In this document: positions 43,484-52,553 of the stretch, piece by piece
Layout of the letters: every line of letters starts with the position of its first letter
How positions within the stretch are numbered: position 1 is the first letter of the stretch
Notes under the pieces: model-generated
The model's input: only the letters and a program-made list of their open reading frames with translations
What the model was told of the DNA's origin: nothing
Databases searched by the model: none
From: Caldilineaceae bacterium
GTDB lineage: Bacteria > Chloroflexota > Anaerolineae > Caldilineales > Caldilineaceae
DNA length: 62,850 nucleotides
Assembly (NCBI GenBank): GCA_011523365.1
Contig: WTGY01000051.1
Location: 1-62,850, forward strand
Direction of reading: 5' to 3'
Made by a program: the position numbers and the translations under genes

Positions 43484-44247
43484 TTCGTCTCTTCCCACAT
43501 GCGGCGCAGGTACTCCCCGGCGGGGCCTGCCTGTGCGGCCAGGTCATCCCAACGGCACTCGATCGAAATGCGTCCGCTGTAGCCGCCCTTGTGCAGACGG
43601 CGGAAAAACTCTTCATACGGGTAACTGCCTTCACCCGGCGCAACGCGATGCGTGTCCGCGACATGCACGTGCTCGATCCATGCGGCGCAGGTGGTGATGT
43701 TTTCCAGCGGTTCTTCGTCCTCCATCATATGGTAGAGATCGGCCAGCAGGCGCACGCGCAGATGAGCGGTCTCCCGCGCCAACTCCATGCCTTCGGCGAC
43801 GCTGGTGATAATGTTCGAATCGCGCGAATTCAGCGGCTCGATGACGATGGTCACGCCGTTGCGCACGGCTACGTTCCCCGCCAGCCGCAGAAAGCGCACC
43901 AGCTGCATGAACGCCTCCTCCTTGTCGAATCCGTCCGGCACATTGCGCGCGCCGCCGCTGCCGAAGACGATCTTCTCGCCGCCCACCGCGGCCACGCGGC
44001 CGATGGCGGCCTCCAGATAGCTCTCCACCTGCTCCCAATTTACATTCGGCCCGGTCACAGGTACCTCCGCGGGCACAAAGACGTTGAAGACCGGCGTGGG
44101 CAGCGGCGCGCTGTCGAATGGCGCCCGGATCGAGTCGAAATCCGGGTCCAGCGGCGATAGCGACCGCACCGTCGGCTCCACAAAATCGAAGCCGGCCGCT
44201 TGCGCGATGCCCGCGTCGGCAATCGGTAGACAGATTCCAAATTGCAT
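43480..44247 (-). CDS. TIM-barrel isomerase, IolE/hydroxypyruvate isomerase-like
   Basis: A 255-residue protein starting at MQFGICLPIADA; a much longer frame runs back into the divergent promoter region and is not used. The metal-site strands are intact: IVIEPLNSRDSNI (Glu), LADLYHMMEDEE (Asp and His), IEHVHVADTHR (His) and ISIECRWDDL (Glu). ADTHR with a following PGEGSYP is characteristic of this branch. It is the first gene of the minus-strand sugar locus and shares a promoter region with the divergent importer 4. Confidence 0.88.
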   Translation of the reverse strand: MQFGICLPIADAGIAQAAGFDFVEPTVRSLSPLDPDFDSIRAPFDSAPLPTPVFNVFVPAEVPVTGPNVNWEQVESYLEAAIGRVAAVGGEKIVFGSGGARNVPDGFDKEEAFMQLVRFLRLAGNVAVRNGVTIVIEPLNSRDSNIITSVAEGMELARETAHLRVRLLADLYHMMEDEEPLENITTCAAWIEHVHVADTHRVAPGEGSYPYEEFFRRLHKGGYSGRISIECRWDDLAAQAGPAGEYLRRMWEETK

Positions 44248-44288
44248 GGGTGGTGTACTCCAGGGGTCGGCAAATATCATGATTTTTT

Positions 44289-44322
44289 GCTGTGTGGCAC
44301 AGCATGAAATGTATTCTATAAT
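44289..44322 (+). promoter_or_regulatory. Promoter with overlapping palindrome for importer 4
   Basis: GCTGTG-TGG-CACAGC (44289-44303) is a perfect inverted repeat. It overlaps a candidate -35 GTGGCA (44294-44299), followed after 17 bases by a perfect TATAAT (44317-44322). The site lies between divergent operons and would suit a LacI- or GntR-type sugar repressor controlling both. Confidence 0.55.
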
Positions 44323-44483
44323 AGGATTCTCACAGGCGCTATATTTTCCGGGGTTCATTGGCTTTGGAATCTCACTTTCGAAATGACCTGTCCGCCGCCA
44401 CTGCCAGGAACGTGAAAGGAGGGATTTAAGGCAAAGTAATACACTTCTGTACTCTCGATGCACAACCCAAGGGGGAATGACCG

Positions 44484-45830
44484 ATGACCAGCAAGTCAAG
44501 CAGACGTGATTTTCTCAAAGTGTCTGGTAGCGTCGTAGCGGGCGCAGCCGTGGCCGGATGTGTGGCCCCCGTTGCGCCAACCACGATGGATTCTGCAGGC
44601 CCTACCTCCGAACGCGTCGCCCTGCGCTTCCTCAACAAGTGGGGCTCCGGCGTGCGCCGTGAACTGATGAACGGCTTTCTCGACAATTGGGCCGAACAGA
44701 ACCCCGATATCGGCATCATCTTCGAACCCGTCGCCGACTTCGACCGCCGCATGCCCATCCTCGTCGCCGCTGGTGAGTGGGGCGACATCATGTTGTTCTT
44801 CGATCTGCAGCTGAGTGCGTTCCATGAAATCGCCGCCGATCTCACCCCCTACTTCGAGGCCAGCGGCACGCCCTTCCCCGGCAAGGAGGGCAGCGAGTTG
44901 ATCCGCATCCCCAATCATGTCGGATACGAGCCGGGCAAGGTCAAGGCCGTCCCCTTCCAGCTCAATATCGTCATGACGGGCATCAATAAGGACCTCTTCA
45001 GAGAGGCCGGCGTGCCCATGCCCTGGGAACACGACCATAACGGCGACAAGTGGTGGGACTGGCACGACTACCGCGAGGCCGCCTGCGCCATCAACGACCT
45101 TGGCGAAGACATCATCGGCTCCAACTTCAGCGTCGGCAATATCGAACAGGATGGCCTGGTCAACTGGAGTGTTGCCAATGGCGGTCAGCTCATCGATGTC
45201 GAGAACAAGAAAGGCTCCTGGAACACGCCTGAGTTCATCGAAGGCCAGCAGTTCGCCGTCGACATGATCTGCCAGGACGGCTGCATGTTGAACGTGGACG
45301 ACTATCAGGGCCTGGGTCAGGCTCTGGGCATCTACCCTTGGGCTGCCGGCGTCCAGGGCATCGCCTCTCGCGGCTCCGGCTACTGGGTAAGTCGCAGCGA
45401 GGCCGACCTCACCCAGGTCGCCTGGGTCCGCTCGCCCAACACCGGCAAGAGCGCCGGCCTTGGCTCCATGCACTTCCACATCGTCACCACGCAAAGCCAG
45501 CACCCGGCCGAAGCCTTCGAGTTCATTACCTACCTCGCCAACTTCGAGAACCAGAAGAACATCGCCCTCTCCGGTACGGCCGAACCGGTCAACGCCGGCG
45601 TCTGGGAAGACGCAGACTACCAGGCCACGTGGGGCGGCCCCGAAGCAGTCGAGGCCTATCTCGATGCCCTCGACAACTTCATCTTCACGCCGCAGCTCCC
45701 CGGCGTCCTCGAATGGTTCGGCGAGATCAAGATCCTCTGGGGCGACGTGCTGCGCTGCGAGGTAAGCGTCGAAGAACAGGTCGCCATCGTCGACCAGAAG
45801 ACCGACGAAATCCTGGCCGCACACGCCTGA
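44484..45830 (+). CDS. Sugar-binding lipoprotein of ABC importer 4
   Basis: A 448-residue solute-binding protein with the twin-arginine signal KSSRRDFLKVSGSVV and lipobox VAGC. AAGGGGGAA precedes the ATG. The mature domain has FLNKWGSGVRREL and FNRWQ-like ligand regions (KWWDWHDYREAA). It heads the plus-strand operon continuing with two permeases and a propeller glycosidase-like gene. Because it diverges from the GH88/TIM-barrel locus, the ligand may be a uronate-containing oligosaccharide, an inference from context. Confidence 0.92.
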   Translation: MTSKSSRRDFLKVSGSVVAGAAVAGCVAPVAPTTMDSAGPTSERVALRFLNKWGSGVRRELMNGFLDNWAEQNPDIGIIFEPVADFDRRMPILVAAGEWGDIMLFFDLQLSAFHEIAADLTPYFEASGTPFPGKEGSELIRIPNHVGYEPGKVKAVPFQLNIVMTGINKDLFREAGVPMPWEHDHNGDKWWDWHDYREAACAINDLGEDIIGSNFSVGNIEQDGLVNWSVANGGQLIDVENKKGSWNTPEFIEGQQFAVDMICQDGCMLNVDDYQGLGQALGIYPWAAGVQGIASRGSGYWVSRSEADLTQVAWVRSPNTGKSAGLGSMHFHIVTTQSQHPAEAFEFITYLANFENQKNIALSGTAEPVNAGVWEDADYQATWGGPEAVEAYLDALDNFIFTPQLPGVLEWFGEIKILWGDVLRCEVSVEEQVAIVDQKTDEILAAHA

Positions 45831-45844
45831 TACCTTCCGCACAA

Positions 45845-45886
45845 CAGTGGATAGTGGCTCGCAATAACGCGCGCCGCTATCCACTG
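45845..45886. terminator. 10-bp hairpin after binding-protein gene
   Basis: CAGTGGATAG and CTATCCACTG are perfect complements separated by 22 bases, 14 bases after the stop codon. Repeating AGTGGAT/AGTGGCT units make up the arms. This is the fourth hairpin at this position in the window. Confidence 0.6.
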
Positions 45887-45923
45887 CTCACTATTCACCA
45901 CGCTCTATCCTCCTGGATCGCCG

Positions 45924-46838
45924 ATGCAGACCCCCAGGACAGTTGCGCCGAATATCAATTGGGCCAGGCTGAGGCCGCACATCGTCGGCTGGGCCTTCAT
46001 CTCCCCCTGGCTGGTCAGCTTCAGCTTCCTGATGGTCTACCCCTTCATCGCCTCCTTCGTCCTCAGCTTTACCCGCTACCAGCTGATCGGCGAGGCGCAG
46101 TTCATCGGCTTTGAAAACATCCAGCGCATGCTCTTCGAGGACGAAAGGGTCGCCGACGCCCTGCGCGTCACCTTTACCTATGTCCTCCTCACTGTCCCAG
46201 CCGGCACGGCCATCAGCGTCCTCGTCGCCATCCTGCTCAATCAGAGCGTGCGCGGCATCCCCTTCTTCCGCACCTCCTTCTACATGCCCAGCGTGATCGG
46301 CGGTGTCGGCCTCGCGCTGCTGTGGACGACCATCCTCGCCAAGAACGGGCCTATCAACGCCGCGCTCGGCTTGGTTGGGATCGAGGGACCGAACTGGCTC
46401 TTTGATACCGCCTGGGCGCTGCCTTCCCTGGCGCTCAAAGCCATCGCAACCGCCGGCGCCGCCATGCTCATCATCCTCGCCGCTCTGCAAGGCGTGCCCC
46501 AGCATCTCTACGAGGCCGTCGAGCTCGACGGCGGCGGCGAATGGGCCAAGTTCTGGCACGTAACCCTGCCCCAGATCTCGCCCGCCATCTTCTACAACGT
46601 CATCGTTACCACGATCGGCGTCATGCAATCATTTGTCGAGGCCTTCATCATGACCAATGGCGGCCCCGGCACCGCCACCCTCTTCTACGGCCTCTATCTC
46701 TATCGCCAGGCCTTTGAGTTTTACCGCATGGGCTACGCCTCCGCCCTCGCCTGGATGATGTTCCTCATCATCCTCGCCCTGACCATCATCAACTTCCGTG
46801 TCGCCCGCTACTGGGTCTACTACGAGGGTGAGGAGTAG
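45924..46838 (+). CDS. Carbohydrate ABC permease, MalF-like
   Basis: A 304-residue MalF-type permease: GWAFISPWLVSFSFLMVYP in the first helix, the EAA loop YEAVELDGGG followed by LPQI, and MTNGGPGTAT before the last helices. It follows the importer 4 binding protein, separated by a hairpin. It ends seven bases before the next permease. Confidence 0.93.
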   Translation: MQTPRTVAPNINWARLRPHIVGWAFISPWLVSFSFLMVYPFIASFVLSFTRYQLIGEAQFIGFENIQRMLFEDERVADALRVTFTYVLLTVPAGTAISVLVAILLNQSVRGIPFFRTSFYMPSVIGGVGLALLWTTILAKNGPINAALGLVGIEGPNWLFDTAWALPSLALKAIATAGAAMLIILAALQGVPQHLYEAVELDGGGEWAKFWHVTLPQISPAIFYNVIVTTIGVMQSFVEAFIMTNGGPGTATLFYGLYLYRQAFEFYRMGYASALAWMMFLIILALTIINFRVARYWVYYEGEE

Positions 46839-46845
46839 TCGCGCC

Positions 46846-47721
46846 GTGTCCGTTCTGACCGCTTCCTGGACAAAGAGCAAGACCACCCAGCGCCGCCTGC
46901 GCGACCTGCTCGCCTACACCCTGTTGGCCGTCGGCTTTGTCTGGTTCATCTTCCCGCTCTTCTGGGTTATTATGAGCTCGCTCAAAACCTTTGAAGACTT
47001 CAATCAGATCCCGCAGCGCATCTTCCCTTCCGAACTCTACCTGGGAAACTACCCCAGCGCCTGGAACAGCGTCCCCTTTGGCCGCTACTTTATCAACACC
47101 GCCATCATCGTCTCACTCTCCGTCGTCGGCGAGCTGATCAGCGCCTCCATCGTCGGCTTCGGCTTCTCCCGCCTCAAGTTCTGGGGCCGCAACTTCCTTT
47201 TCATGGTCCTCCTCAGCACCATGATGCTCCCCTTCTGGGTCGTCATTATTCCCCGCTTCCTGCTCTATAGAGATATCGGCTGGGTCGGCACCTGGCTGCC
47301 CCTCATCGTGCCCAGCTACTTCGCCAACCCTGTCTACGTCTTTCTCATGCGCCAGTTCTTCATGACCCTGCCTTCCGAATTGGACGACGCCGCCAAAATC
47401 GACGGCTGCAACGAACTGGGCATCTTCTGGCGCATCCTCCTGCCGCTGACCAAGCCGGTGCTGGCCACCATCGCCATCTTTTCCTTCATCAACGTTTGGA
47501 CCGACTTCGTCAAACAGGTCATCTATCTCAGCCAGGACAGCACCTACACCGTCGCCATCGGCCTCGCCTTCCTGCGCTGGCAGATCGCCCAGGGCGATCC
47601 CGTGCCCGGACTGCTGATGGCCGCCACCGTCTTCACATCGCTGCCCATGATCGCGATCTTCTTTATCGGTCAGAAATACATGGTGCGCGGCATCGCGCTC
47701 ACAGGACGCACCGGCACATGA
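46846..47721 (+). CDS. Carbohydrate ABC permease, MalG-like
   Basis: A 291-residue MalG-type permease starting at a GTG ten bases after GAGGAG; a frame opening at 46798 overlaps the previous gene. Features are FVWFIFPLFWVIMSSLKT and the EAA loop DDAAKIDGCN followed by LPL, with the C terminus MVRGIALTGRTGT. Its stop overlaps the start of the propeller gene (ATGA), so transporter and enzyme are coupled. Confidence 0.92.
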   Translation: MSVLTASWTKSKTTQRRLRDLLAYTLLAVGFVWFIFPLFWVIMSSLKTFEDFNQIPQRIFPSELYLGNYPSAWNSVPFGRYFINTAIIVSLSVVGELISASIVGFGFSRLKFWGRNFLFMVLLSTMMLPFWVVIIPRFLLYRDIGWVGTWLPLIVPSYFANPVYVFLMRQFFMTLPSELDDAAKIDGCNELGIFWRILLPLTKPVLATIAIFSFINVWTDFVKQVIYLSQDSTYTVAIGLAFLRWQIAQGDPVPGLLMAATVFTSLPMIAIFFIGQKYMVRGIALTGRTGT

Positions 47722-49073
47722 TCGATAACAGATACCTGCTTCTGGATACCGCCCTCTGGGCGCAAGCCAATCATCTGACTGTGACGCCGGGGCAGGCGCG
47801 CAAAGCAGGCCAAAACCCTCTCTTCGGCGAAGACCTGCCCTGGGAAGTCCGCCACGACAACCTCTACCCCAACGTGATCTTCGACCCGACCGACAACCTC
47901 TACAAGTGCTGGTACAACCCCTTCATCATCGACGCGGCCACATCCGATACCCCACCGGCACAACGCGAACGCGGCGCCTATCGCGCTGCCCTTGACCGCG
48001 CAAGAGCCGCCGAACACGTCAGGAAGCACCGCGAGATGGGCGTCTGTTACGCCGTATCCACCGACGGTATCCGCTGGGACAGGCCCGAGCTCGACCTGAT
48101 CGAGTTCAACGGCTCCACCCGCAACAACCTCGTCATGCGCGACGTGCACGGCGTCGGCGTCACCCTCGACCCCCATGATCCCGACCCCGCCGGCAGGTTC
48201 AAAGCCTTCATGGAGGGCGGCACAGCCAGTTCGCCCGACGGCCTGCACTGGTCCCCCATCCAGCCCTGCCCCGAGATCGACGCCCGCTGGGATACCCACA
48301 ACAATCTCTTCTGGGACGAACGCCACGCCCGCTATGTCGGCATCACCCGCCTCTTTGACGGACGCCAGCGCACTGTCGGCCGCACCGAAAGCGAGGATTT
48401 CAAGACCTGGACGCGCGCGGTCGAAGTCCTCAGCGCCCTGCCCGACGAGCCGGACCGCCAGACCTACGCCCTGATCGCCTTTCCCCACGCCCAACTCTAT
48501 CTCGGCCTGCTGATGATGTTCGATACCGCGACCGACCTTGTCGACTGCGAACTGGCCTGGAGCCGTGACACCGTGCAATGGGAGCGCGTCTCCCCGGGGA
48601 CGCCCCTGATCGAGCGCGGCGAGGAGGGCAGCTTCGACTGGGGCTGCATCTACGCGGGGGCCTATCCATTCCTCAAGGACGGGCGCCTGCAGCTCTATTA
48701 CGGCGGCAGCGACGGCCCCCACACCGACTGGCGTTCCGCCTATTTGGGGCTGGCGACCCTGCGGCCGGACGGGTTTGCCGGGTTGACGCCGGTCAACAAG
48801 ACGCAGACCGCAACGCTCGTTACGCAGCCTGTACGGTGCAGCGGCCGCCAACTCCGTCTGAGCGCCGACGCCGAAAGCGGCCAGGTCAGAGCGGCGCTGG
48901 CGGACGTCAATGGCAAGGGCCTGGCCGATTCAATTCCTGTCCAGGCCGACGTCACCGATCAGCCCCTGCAATGGCACGACGGCCAGGACCTGGCCGCGCT
49001 GGTGGGCCGGGAAATTCAGCTTATCTTCGAACTGCAGGACGCAACGCTCTATTCCTTCTCTTTCAGCGACTGA
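47718..49073 (+). CDS. Beta-propeller glycosidase-like protein
   Basis: A 451-residue protein with the repeating blades of five-bladed propeller hydrolases (GH32/43/130-like): NVIFDPTDNLYKCWY, GVCYAVSTDGIRWDRPEL, SSPDGLHWSP, THNNLFWDERHARYVG, TESEDFKTWT and FLKDGRLQLYYGGSD. The exact family is not clear. The absence of a signal peptide places it in the cytoplasm. It overlaps the upstream permease by four bases, so it probably cleaves what importer 4 brings in. A small beta domain makes up the last 80 residues. Confidence 0.78.
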   Translation: MIDNRYLLLDTALWAQANHLTVTPGQARKAGQNPLFGEDLPWEVRHDNLYPNVIFDPTDNLYKCWYNPFIIDAATSDTPPAQRERGAYRAALDRARAAEHVRKHREMGVCYAVSTDGIRWDRPELDLIEFNGSTRNNLVMRDVHGVGVTLDPHDPDPAGRFKAFMEGGTASSPDGLHWSPIQPCPEIDARWDTHNNLFWDERHARYVGITRLFDGRQRTVGRTESEDFKTWTRAVEVLSALPDEPDRQTYALIAFPHAQLYLGLLMMFDTATDLVDCELAWSRDTVQWERVSPGTPLIERGEEGSFDWGCIYAGAYPFLKDGRLQLYYGGSDGPHTDWRSAYLGLATLRPDGFAGLTPVNKTQTATLVTQPVRCSGRQLRLSADAESGQVRAALADVNGKGLADSIPVQADVTDQPLQWHDGQDLAALVGREIQLIFELQDATLYSFSFSD

Positions 49074-49182
49074 CCCCTTGTCTGTCTAGCGGGCAATCTG
49101 CCGCCCGCGCCATTCCACAAGATGCACGCCGCCTTCAGCGGGTGATTCTTGCACCACCACCACCGAATATAAGGAGAAACTC

Positions 49183-50037
49183 ATGGGAACGAGAATGGAA
49201 GGCAAAGTAGCCATCATCACCGGCGCAACATTGGGCCTGGGCAAAGCCGGCGCCCTGGCGTTCGCCCGCGAAGGCGCCTCCGTCGTCATCTGCGACCGCG
49301 GCCGAACGCCGGAAAACTCGCAGAAGGTACTGCAGCAGGCAGAAGGTCTCAGCGGTGAGATCGCCTACAAGCGCTGCGATGTCATGATCAAAGAGGACAT
49401 CAAAGCCCTGGTCCAATTCACCGTGGAGCGCTATGGACGCGTCGATGTCATGGTCAACAACGCCGTTATCGACAACCCGGGGGGCCTTTTGGAGGAAGTC
49501 ACGCTCCAGGACTGGGAGGACGGCTTCATGTGCCACGTGACCGCGCCGCTTCTCTTCTGCAAAGAGGTGGTTCCACTCATGATCAAGCAGGGGGGCGGCA
49601 ACATCATCAACGTCTCATCCGGTATCGCCCTTGCCGGCAGTCCCAGCATCTCGTCCTATGGCCCGGCCAAGGCCGCCATGATCAACTTCACCCAGCATCT
49701 GGCGGTTACCTACGGCCCCGACGGCATCCGCGCCAACACGATCACCCCTGCCCGTATGCTCACCGAAAAGAAATACGAGATGCTCGCCAACAATCCGGCC
49801 GCGGTTCGCACACAGAAATTCGCCTACCCAATGGGCAGCCCTGCCCTGCCCGAACAGGTGGCCGAGGTCATGCTGTTTCTGGCCTCTGACGAGTCCGTCG
49901 CCATCACCGGTCACAACCTCATCGCCGACGCCGGCAACACGGCATTCGGCCCGGGCGGCATGATCGGACGGCTGGAGAAGGATCTGCGCGCCAGACTGGA
50001 GGCCCAAGGTTCCCGATGGCTCGAGAGCGAACTGTGA
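49183..50037 (+). CDS. Short-chain dehydrogenase/reductase
   Basis: A 284-residue SDR with AAGGAG before its ATG. TGATLGLG binds the cofactor and CDRGR after strand 2 favours NAD. NNAVID replaces the common NNAG, and the catalytic Ser and YGPAK are present. The C terminus is extended by about 25 residues after GHNLIADAGN. It is the last gene of the importer 4 operon and may oxidise the released sugar. Confidence 0.88.
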   Translation: MGTRMEGKVAIITGATLGLGKAGALAFAREGASVVICDRGRTPENSQKVLQQAEGLSGEIAYKRCDVMIKEDIKALVQFTVERYGRVDVMVNNAVIDNPGGLLEEVTLQDWEDGFMCHVTAPLLFCKEVVPLMIKQGGGNIINVSSGIALAGSPSISSYGPAKAAMINFTQHLAVTYGPDGIRANTITPARMLTEKKYEMLANNPAAVRTQKFAYPMGSPALPEQVAEVMLFLASDESVAITGHNLIADAGNTAFGPGGMIGRLEKDLRARLEAQGSRWLESEL

Positions 50038-50100
50038 GGTGTGACTTTGCAATCTCAGCCAGGGCCGGACACAACCGCCGCGCCCTGGCACTGGCCGTAC

Positions 50101-51336
50101 TCAGTTCCAGCTGCCGATAAAGTCTTCGAGCGTGAAATCGGCCGGCATCTCGTTGAAAAAGTAACGCATCGGCCGCGCCTGGAAACCGGGCGCGAAATGC
50201 TCGTCCTCCGCCTGCAGCTTGTCGTCCAGCACCGCAAAACGCCTGTGGAGGGCCGCGGCCTCCTCCACTGTGAACCGCTCCGCGAACTGCGGCCCCCAGT
50301 TGATCGAAATCGAATGTGAAGAGCGCGCCCGCTGGCGGTAATCCTCGGTGATCCCCTTCAGAGGATCGGGGTCAGCCCCACTGTCCCCGTTTTCATGCTT
50401 CACAACCTGGAGATGCAGGACCGCCTTGGAGAGATAGATCGTCAGGACCATCTTGCCGTCTTCACCTACACCCGGCTGCAGCGCTTCGAGCGCGTTAAAA
50501 TAGGCGCCGGCGTTGCCGTTCAGTACCTCCCGTAACGCGATCTCGGTCAGGTCCTGCAGCGCCGCGCTCTTCCCGTTCCACTGCCTGAACGACGCCCGCG
50601 CCCCAGGCGACAGGAATTCGGTGAAGGAGATGTCAGGGTAGTAGGGGAAAATAGTATGCCCCCCGTGGATGGTACGGCGCGTCTTGGGGCTGTAGTTACT
50701 GCCCCAGTGCAACATGTAGTTGATATACACGACTGCGTCGCCGGCGTTCAACTCCACCGGAATGCCGCCGGGCACGGTGCGCCGCGGGTCGGCCGACAGC
50801 GACCGGTTTTCGTCCTCCGTGTTGAGCCGCAGGTGGCTGCCCGGCACGACCCAGAGCACGTCATCGTCGTAGAGCGGGATGTTCCACTGCACGTATTTGG
50901 GCCCGTTCTCTTTCAAATCCTTCTGCAGGCCGGCCAGCGGTGCCATGTCGATCGGGTGGATGTCGCGATGCCACGCAGCCGGGCCATGATCGCGCACCGG
51001 GCTGCACATCAACATCATGCCGGCCACCGACGCCGCCTCCGGGACGCTCAAAAGCTGGCGGCTTACCCCCAGCGTACTCTCCTGCAGCCAGACCTCGACC
51101 GTGCTCGCCGTCGCTTCGTCGATCAACCCGTTGTATGAGACCAGCCGCGGCTGCGGATTCGTTTCCCAAACGCCGCCGGGCGGGTCGTCCGGCCCCCGCT
51201 CCCGCGCCCAGATCTTCCTCTGCCTCCCGACCAGCGTCTCAAAATCGGCCCGCACCTGCTCCAACCGCTCCGGCGGGATCACCTCCCGCAACACAAGATA
51301 TCCCTGCTCCATGAACTGTTCGCGGCTGACCTGCAT
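50101..51336 (-). CDS. Phytanoyl-CoA dioxygenase family protein
   Basis: A 411-residue Fe(II)/2-oxoglutarate oxygenase, longer than the one at 22805-23575. The iron ligands are His123 and Asp125 (AAWHRDIHP) and probably His210 (YMLHWGSNY), with Arg residues following for 2-oxoglutarate. GGGGGACG precedes the ATG. The C-terminal 150 residues are mostly helical and have no match I recognise. It converges with the SDR gene. Substrate is unknown. Confidence 0.87.
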   Translation of the reverse strand: MQVSREQFMEQGYLVLREVIPPERLEQVRADFETLVGRQRKIWARERGPDDPPGGVWETNPQPRLVSYNGLIDEATASTVEVWLQESTLGVSRQLLSVPEAASVAGMMLMCSPVRDHGPAAWHRDIHPIDMAPLAGLQKDLKENGPKYVQWNIPLYDDDVLWVVPGSHLRLNTEDENRSLSADPRRTVPGGIPVELNAGDAVVYINYMLHWGSNYSPKTRRTIHGGHTIFPYYPDISFTEFLSPGARASFRQWNGKSAALQDLTEIALREVLNGNAGAYFNALEALQPGVGEDGKMVLTIYLSKAVLHLQVVKHENGDSGADPDPLKGITEDYRQRARSSHSISINWGPQFAERFTVEEAAALHRRFAVLDDKLQAEDEHFAPGFQARPMRYFFNEMPADFTLEDFIGSWN

Positions 51337-51437
51337 CGTTCGTCCCCCTATTCTGGTCAGTACGGCCACCGAACAAGAAACCCCGGCAGTCAATCCTACC
51401 GGGGCTTTTACACTTCTGCAGCGCCTTCGTCAAACGA

Positions 51438-51728
51438 TCACTTTTGTGCCTTGCGCGTCCTTCTATCCAGGGTGTTCACCCCGGACCTGCAGAGGTCGGA
51501 CAATACCTCAAAGGCGACAAGGCAGAATGACACCAACAAAAAGGCAATCCCTATCACGGGGCTCGCCAGCCACTCCATTAGCGCGATACCGACAAACTCG
51601 CCAACCGCGCCCCACAATCCGAGCGACTTCTCCACATCGGAATCGACGCGACTGCTTAGCGGTTGCGCGTAGCTCGTCATCGTCTGATGCTGTGTCGTTC
51701 TGTAGATCATCTCCGGCTCTTGATACAT
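51438..51728 (-). CDS. Small putative membrane protein
   Basis: A 96-residue frame with two adjoining hydrophobic stretches (LWGAVGEFVGIALMEWLA and SPVIGIAFLLVSFCLVAFEV), then a basic tail (DRRTRKAQK). No family is recognised. The hydrophobic pattern supports a real gene, but the ribosome site is weak. Confidence 0.45.
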   Translation of the reverse strand: MYQEPEMIYRTTQHQTMTSYAQPLSSRVDSDVEKSLGLWGAVGEFVGIALMEWLASPVIGIAFLLVSFCLVAFEVLSDLCRSGVNTLDRRTRKAQK

Positions 51729-52523
51729 CTTTGCATTTCCCGGACGAGCAACGCACCTGCGACTGCCAGCGCTGGCAATATATCATACGTCCAGTGGGCT
51801 GTTAAGTGGCCCAAATCGACTTTAGCACATGTGCTGCTCAGTCGGAATTCACATTAGCGCAACACCTCAATGATCCAGGTTTCTATGATCTTAGCTACGC
51901 CCTGACGATCTACACTCGCTGTGAAAGTGTGGCGGCTGGTTTCCGAGCGGCCGGAGAAAATCCAATCCTTTACCAGTGGCCGCGCACCGTACACTCCAAG
52001 AAATCGGAAGCGCTTTTGCGACACGTCTATGCTTGTGTCTCTGACAGTATTGCTATCTAAAGTAGAAGCAGAAGCCACATGGCTTCTGGAAAATGTCCTT
52101 ACTATCCACTATTATTGATTTTTGCCTCTATCGCAACACTTCTGTGTTATCTATTATAAGCTGTCTTCGGACATACCCGCTGGAATGAGATCAGGGCGCA
52201 CCATAGGATATTCGGTCTTTGGAAACACATAAGTGAAGCAGCAAGAGAGGTTTTGGTGCAGGCTGGACAAATAGATTACTATGATATCGAACTGATCTGA
52301 CAACTTTATAGACAGTGGCCTGGCTTTTTGGACGGTCCATTAAGGAGATGGAGATATGCAAGACCCATAGTGTAGGGTCTATGGGGCCGTACCAAATGCC
52401 GCCATTGACAAGACCTTGAGCTTCCTGCTCACACTCAGGCGGAAGTATAAAATTGGCGCGTCAAGGGCATAGAAAGGCAGCTCCGTCGCTGAAAGGGTCC
52501 GGAACTCTCTACAGGAGCGAAAT
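51729..52523. other. AT-rich gap with no clear gene
   Basis: The 795 bases hold only short frames without ribosome sites. Visible structures are a perfect hairpin CAGAAGCC-ACAT-GGCTTCTG (52069-52088) and alternative hairpins around AGACCC/GGGTCT (52361-52380). Composition differs from the surrounding sugar genes and continues into the restriction-modification pair, so this is probably part of the same acquired segment. Confidence 0.5.
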
Positions 52524-52553
52524 ATGGTGACCGTGGATTCACATCATGACTAG
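52524..52553 (+). CDS. Possible leader peptide before the methyltransferase
   Basis: AGGAG lies six bases before an ATG that opens a nine-codon frame, MVTVDSHHD. Its stop overlaps the methyltransferase start. The methyltransferase ATG itself has no ribosome site, so translation may re-initiate from this leader. Confidence 0.3.
   Translation: MVTVDSHHD

Noticed and set aside
51806..52060. 84-codon frame in the gap before the restriction-modification genes
   Set aside because: The start is a GTG without a ribosome site, and the product shows no family resemblance or hydrophobic core pattern.
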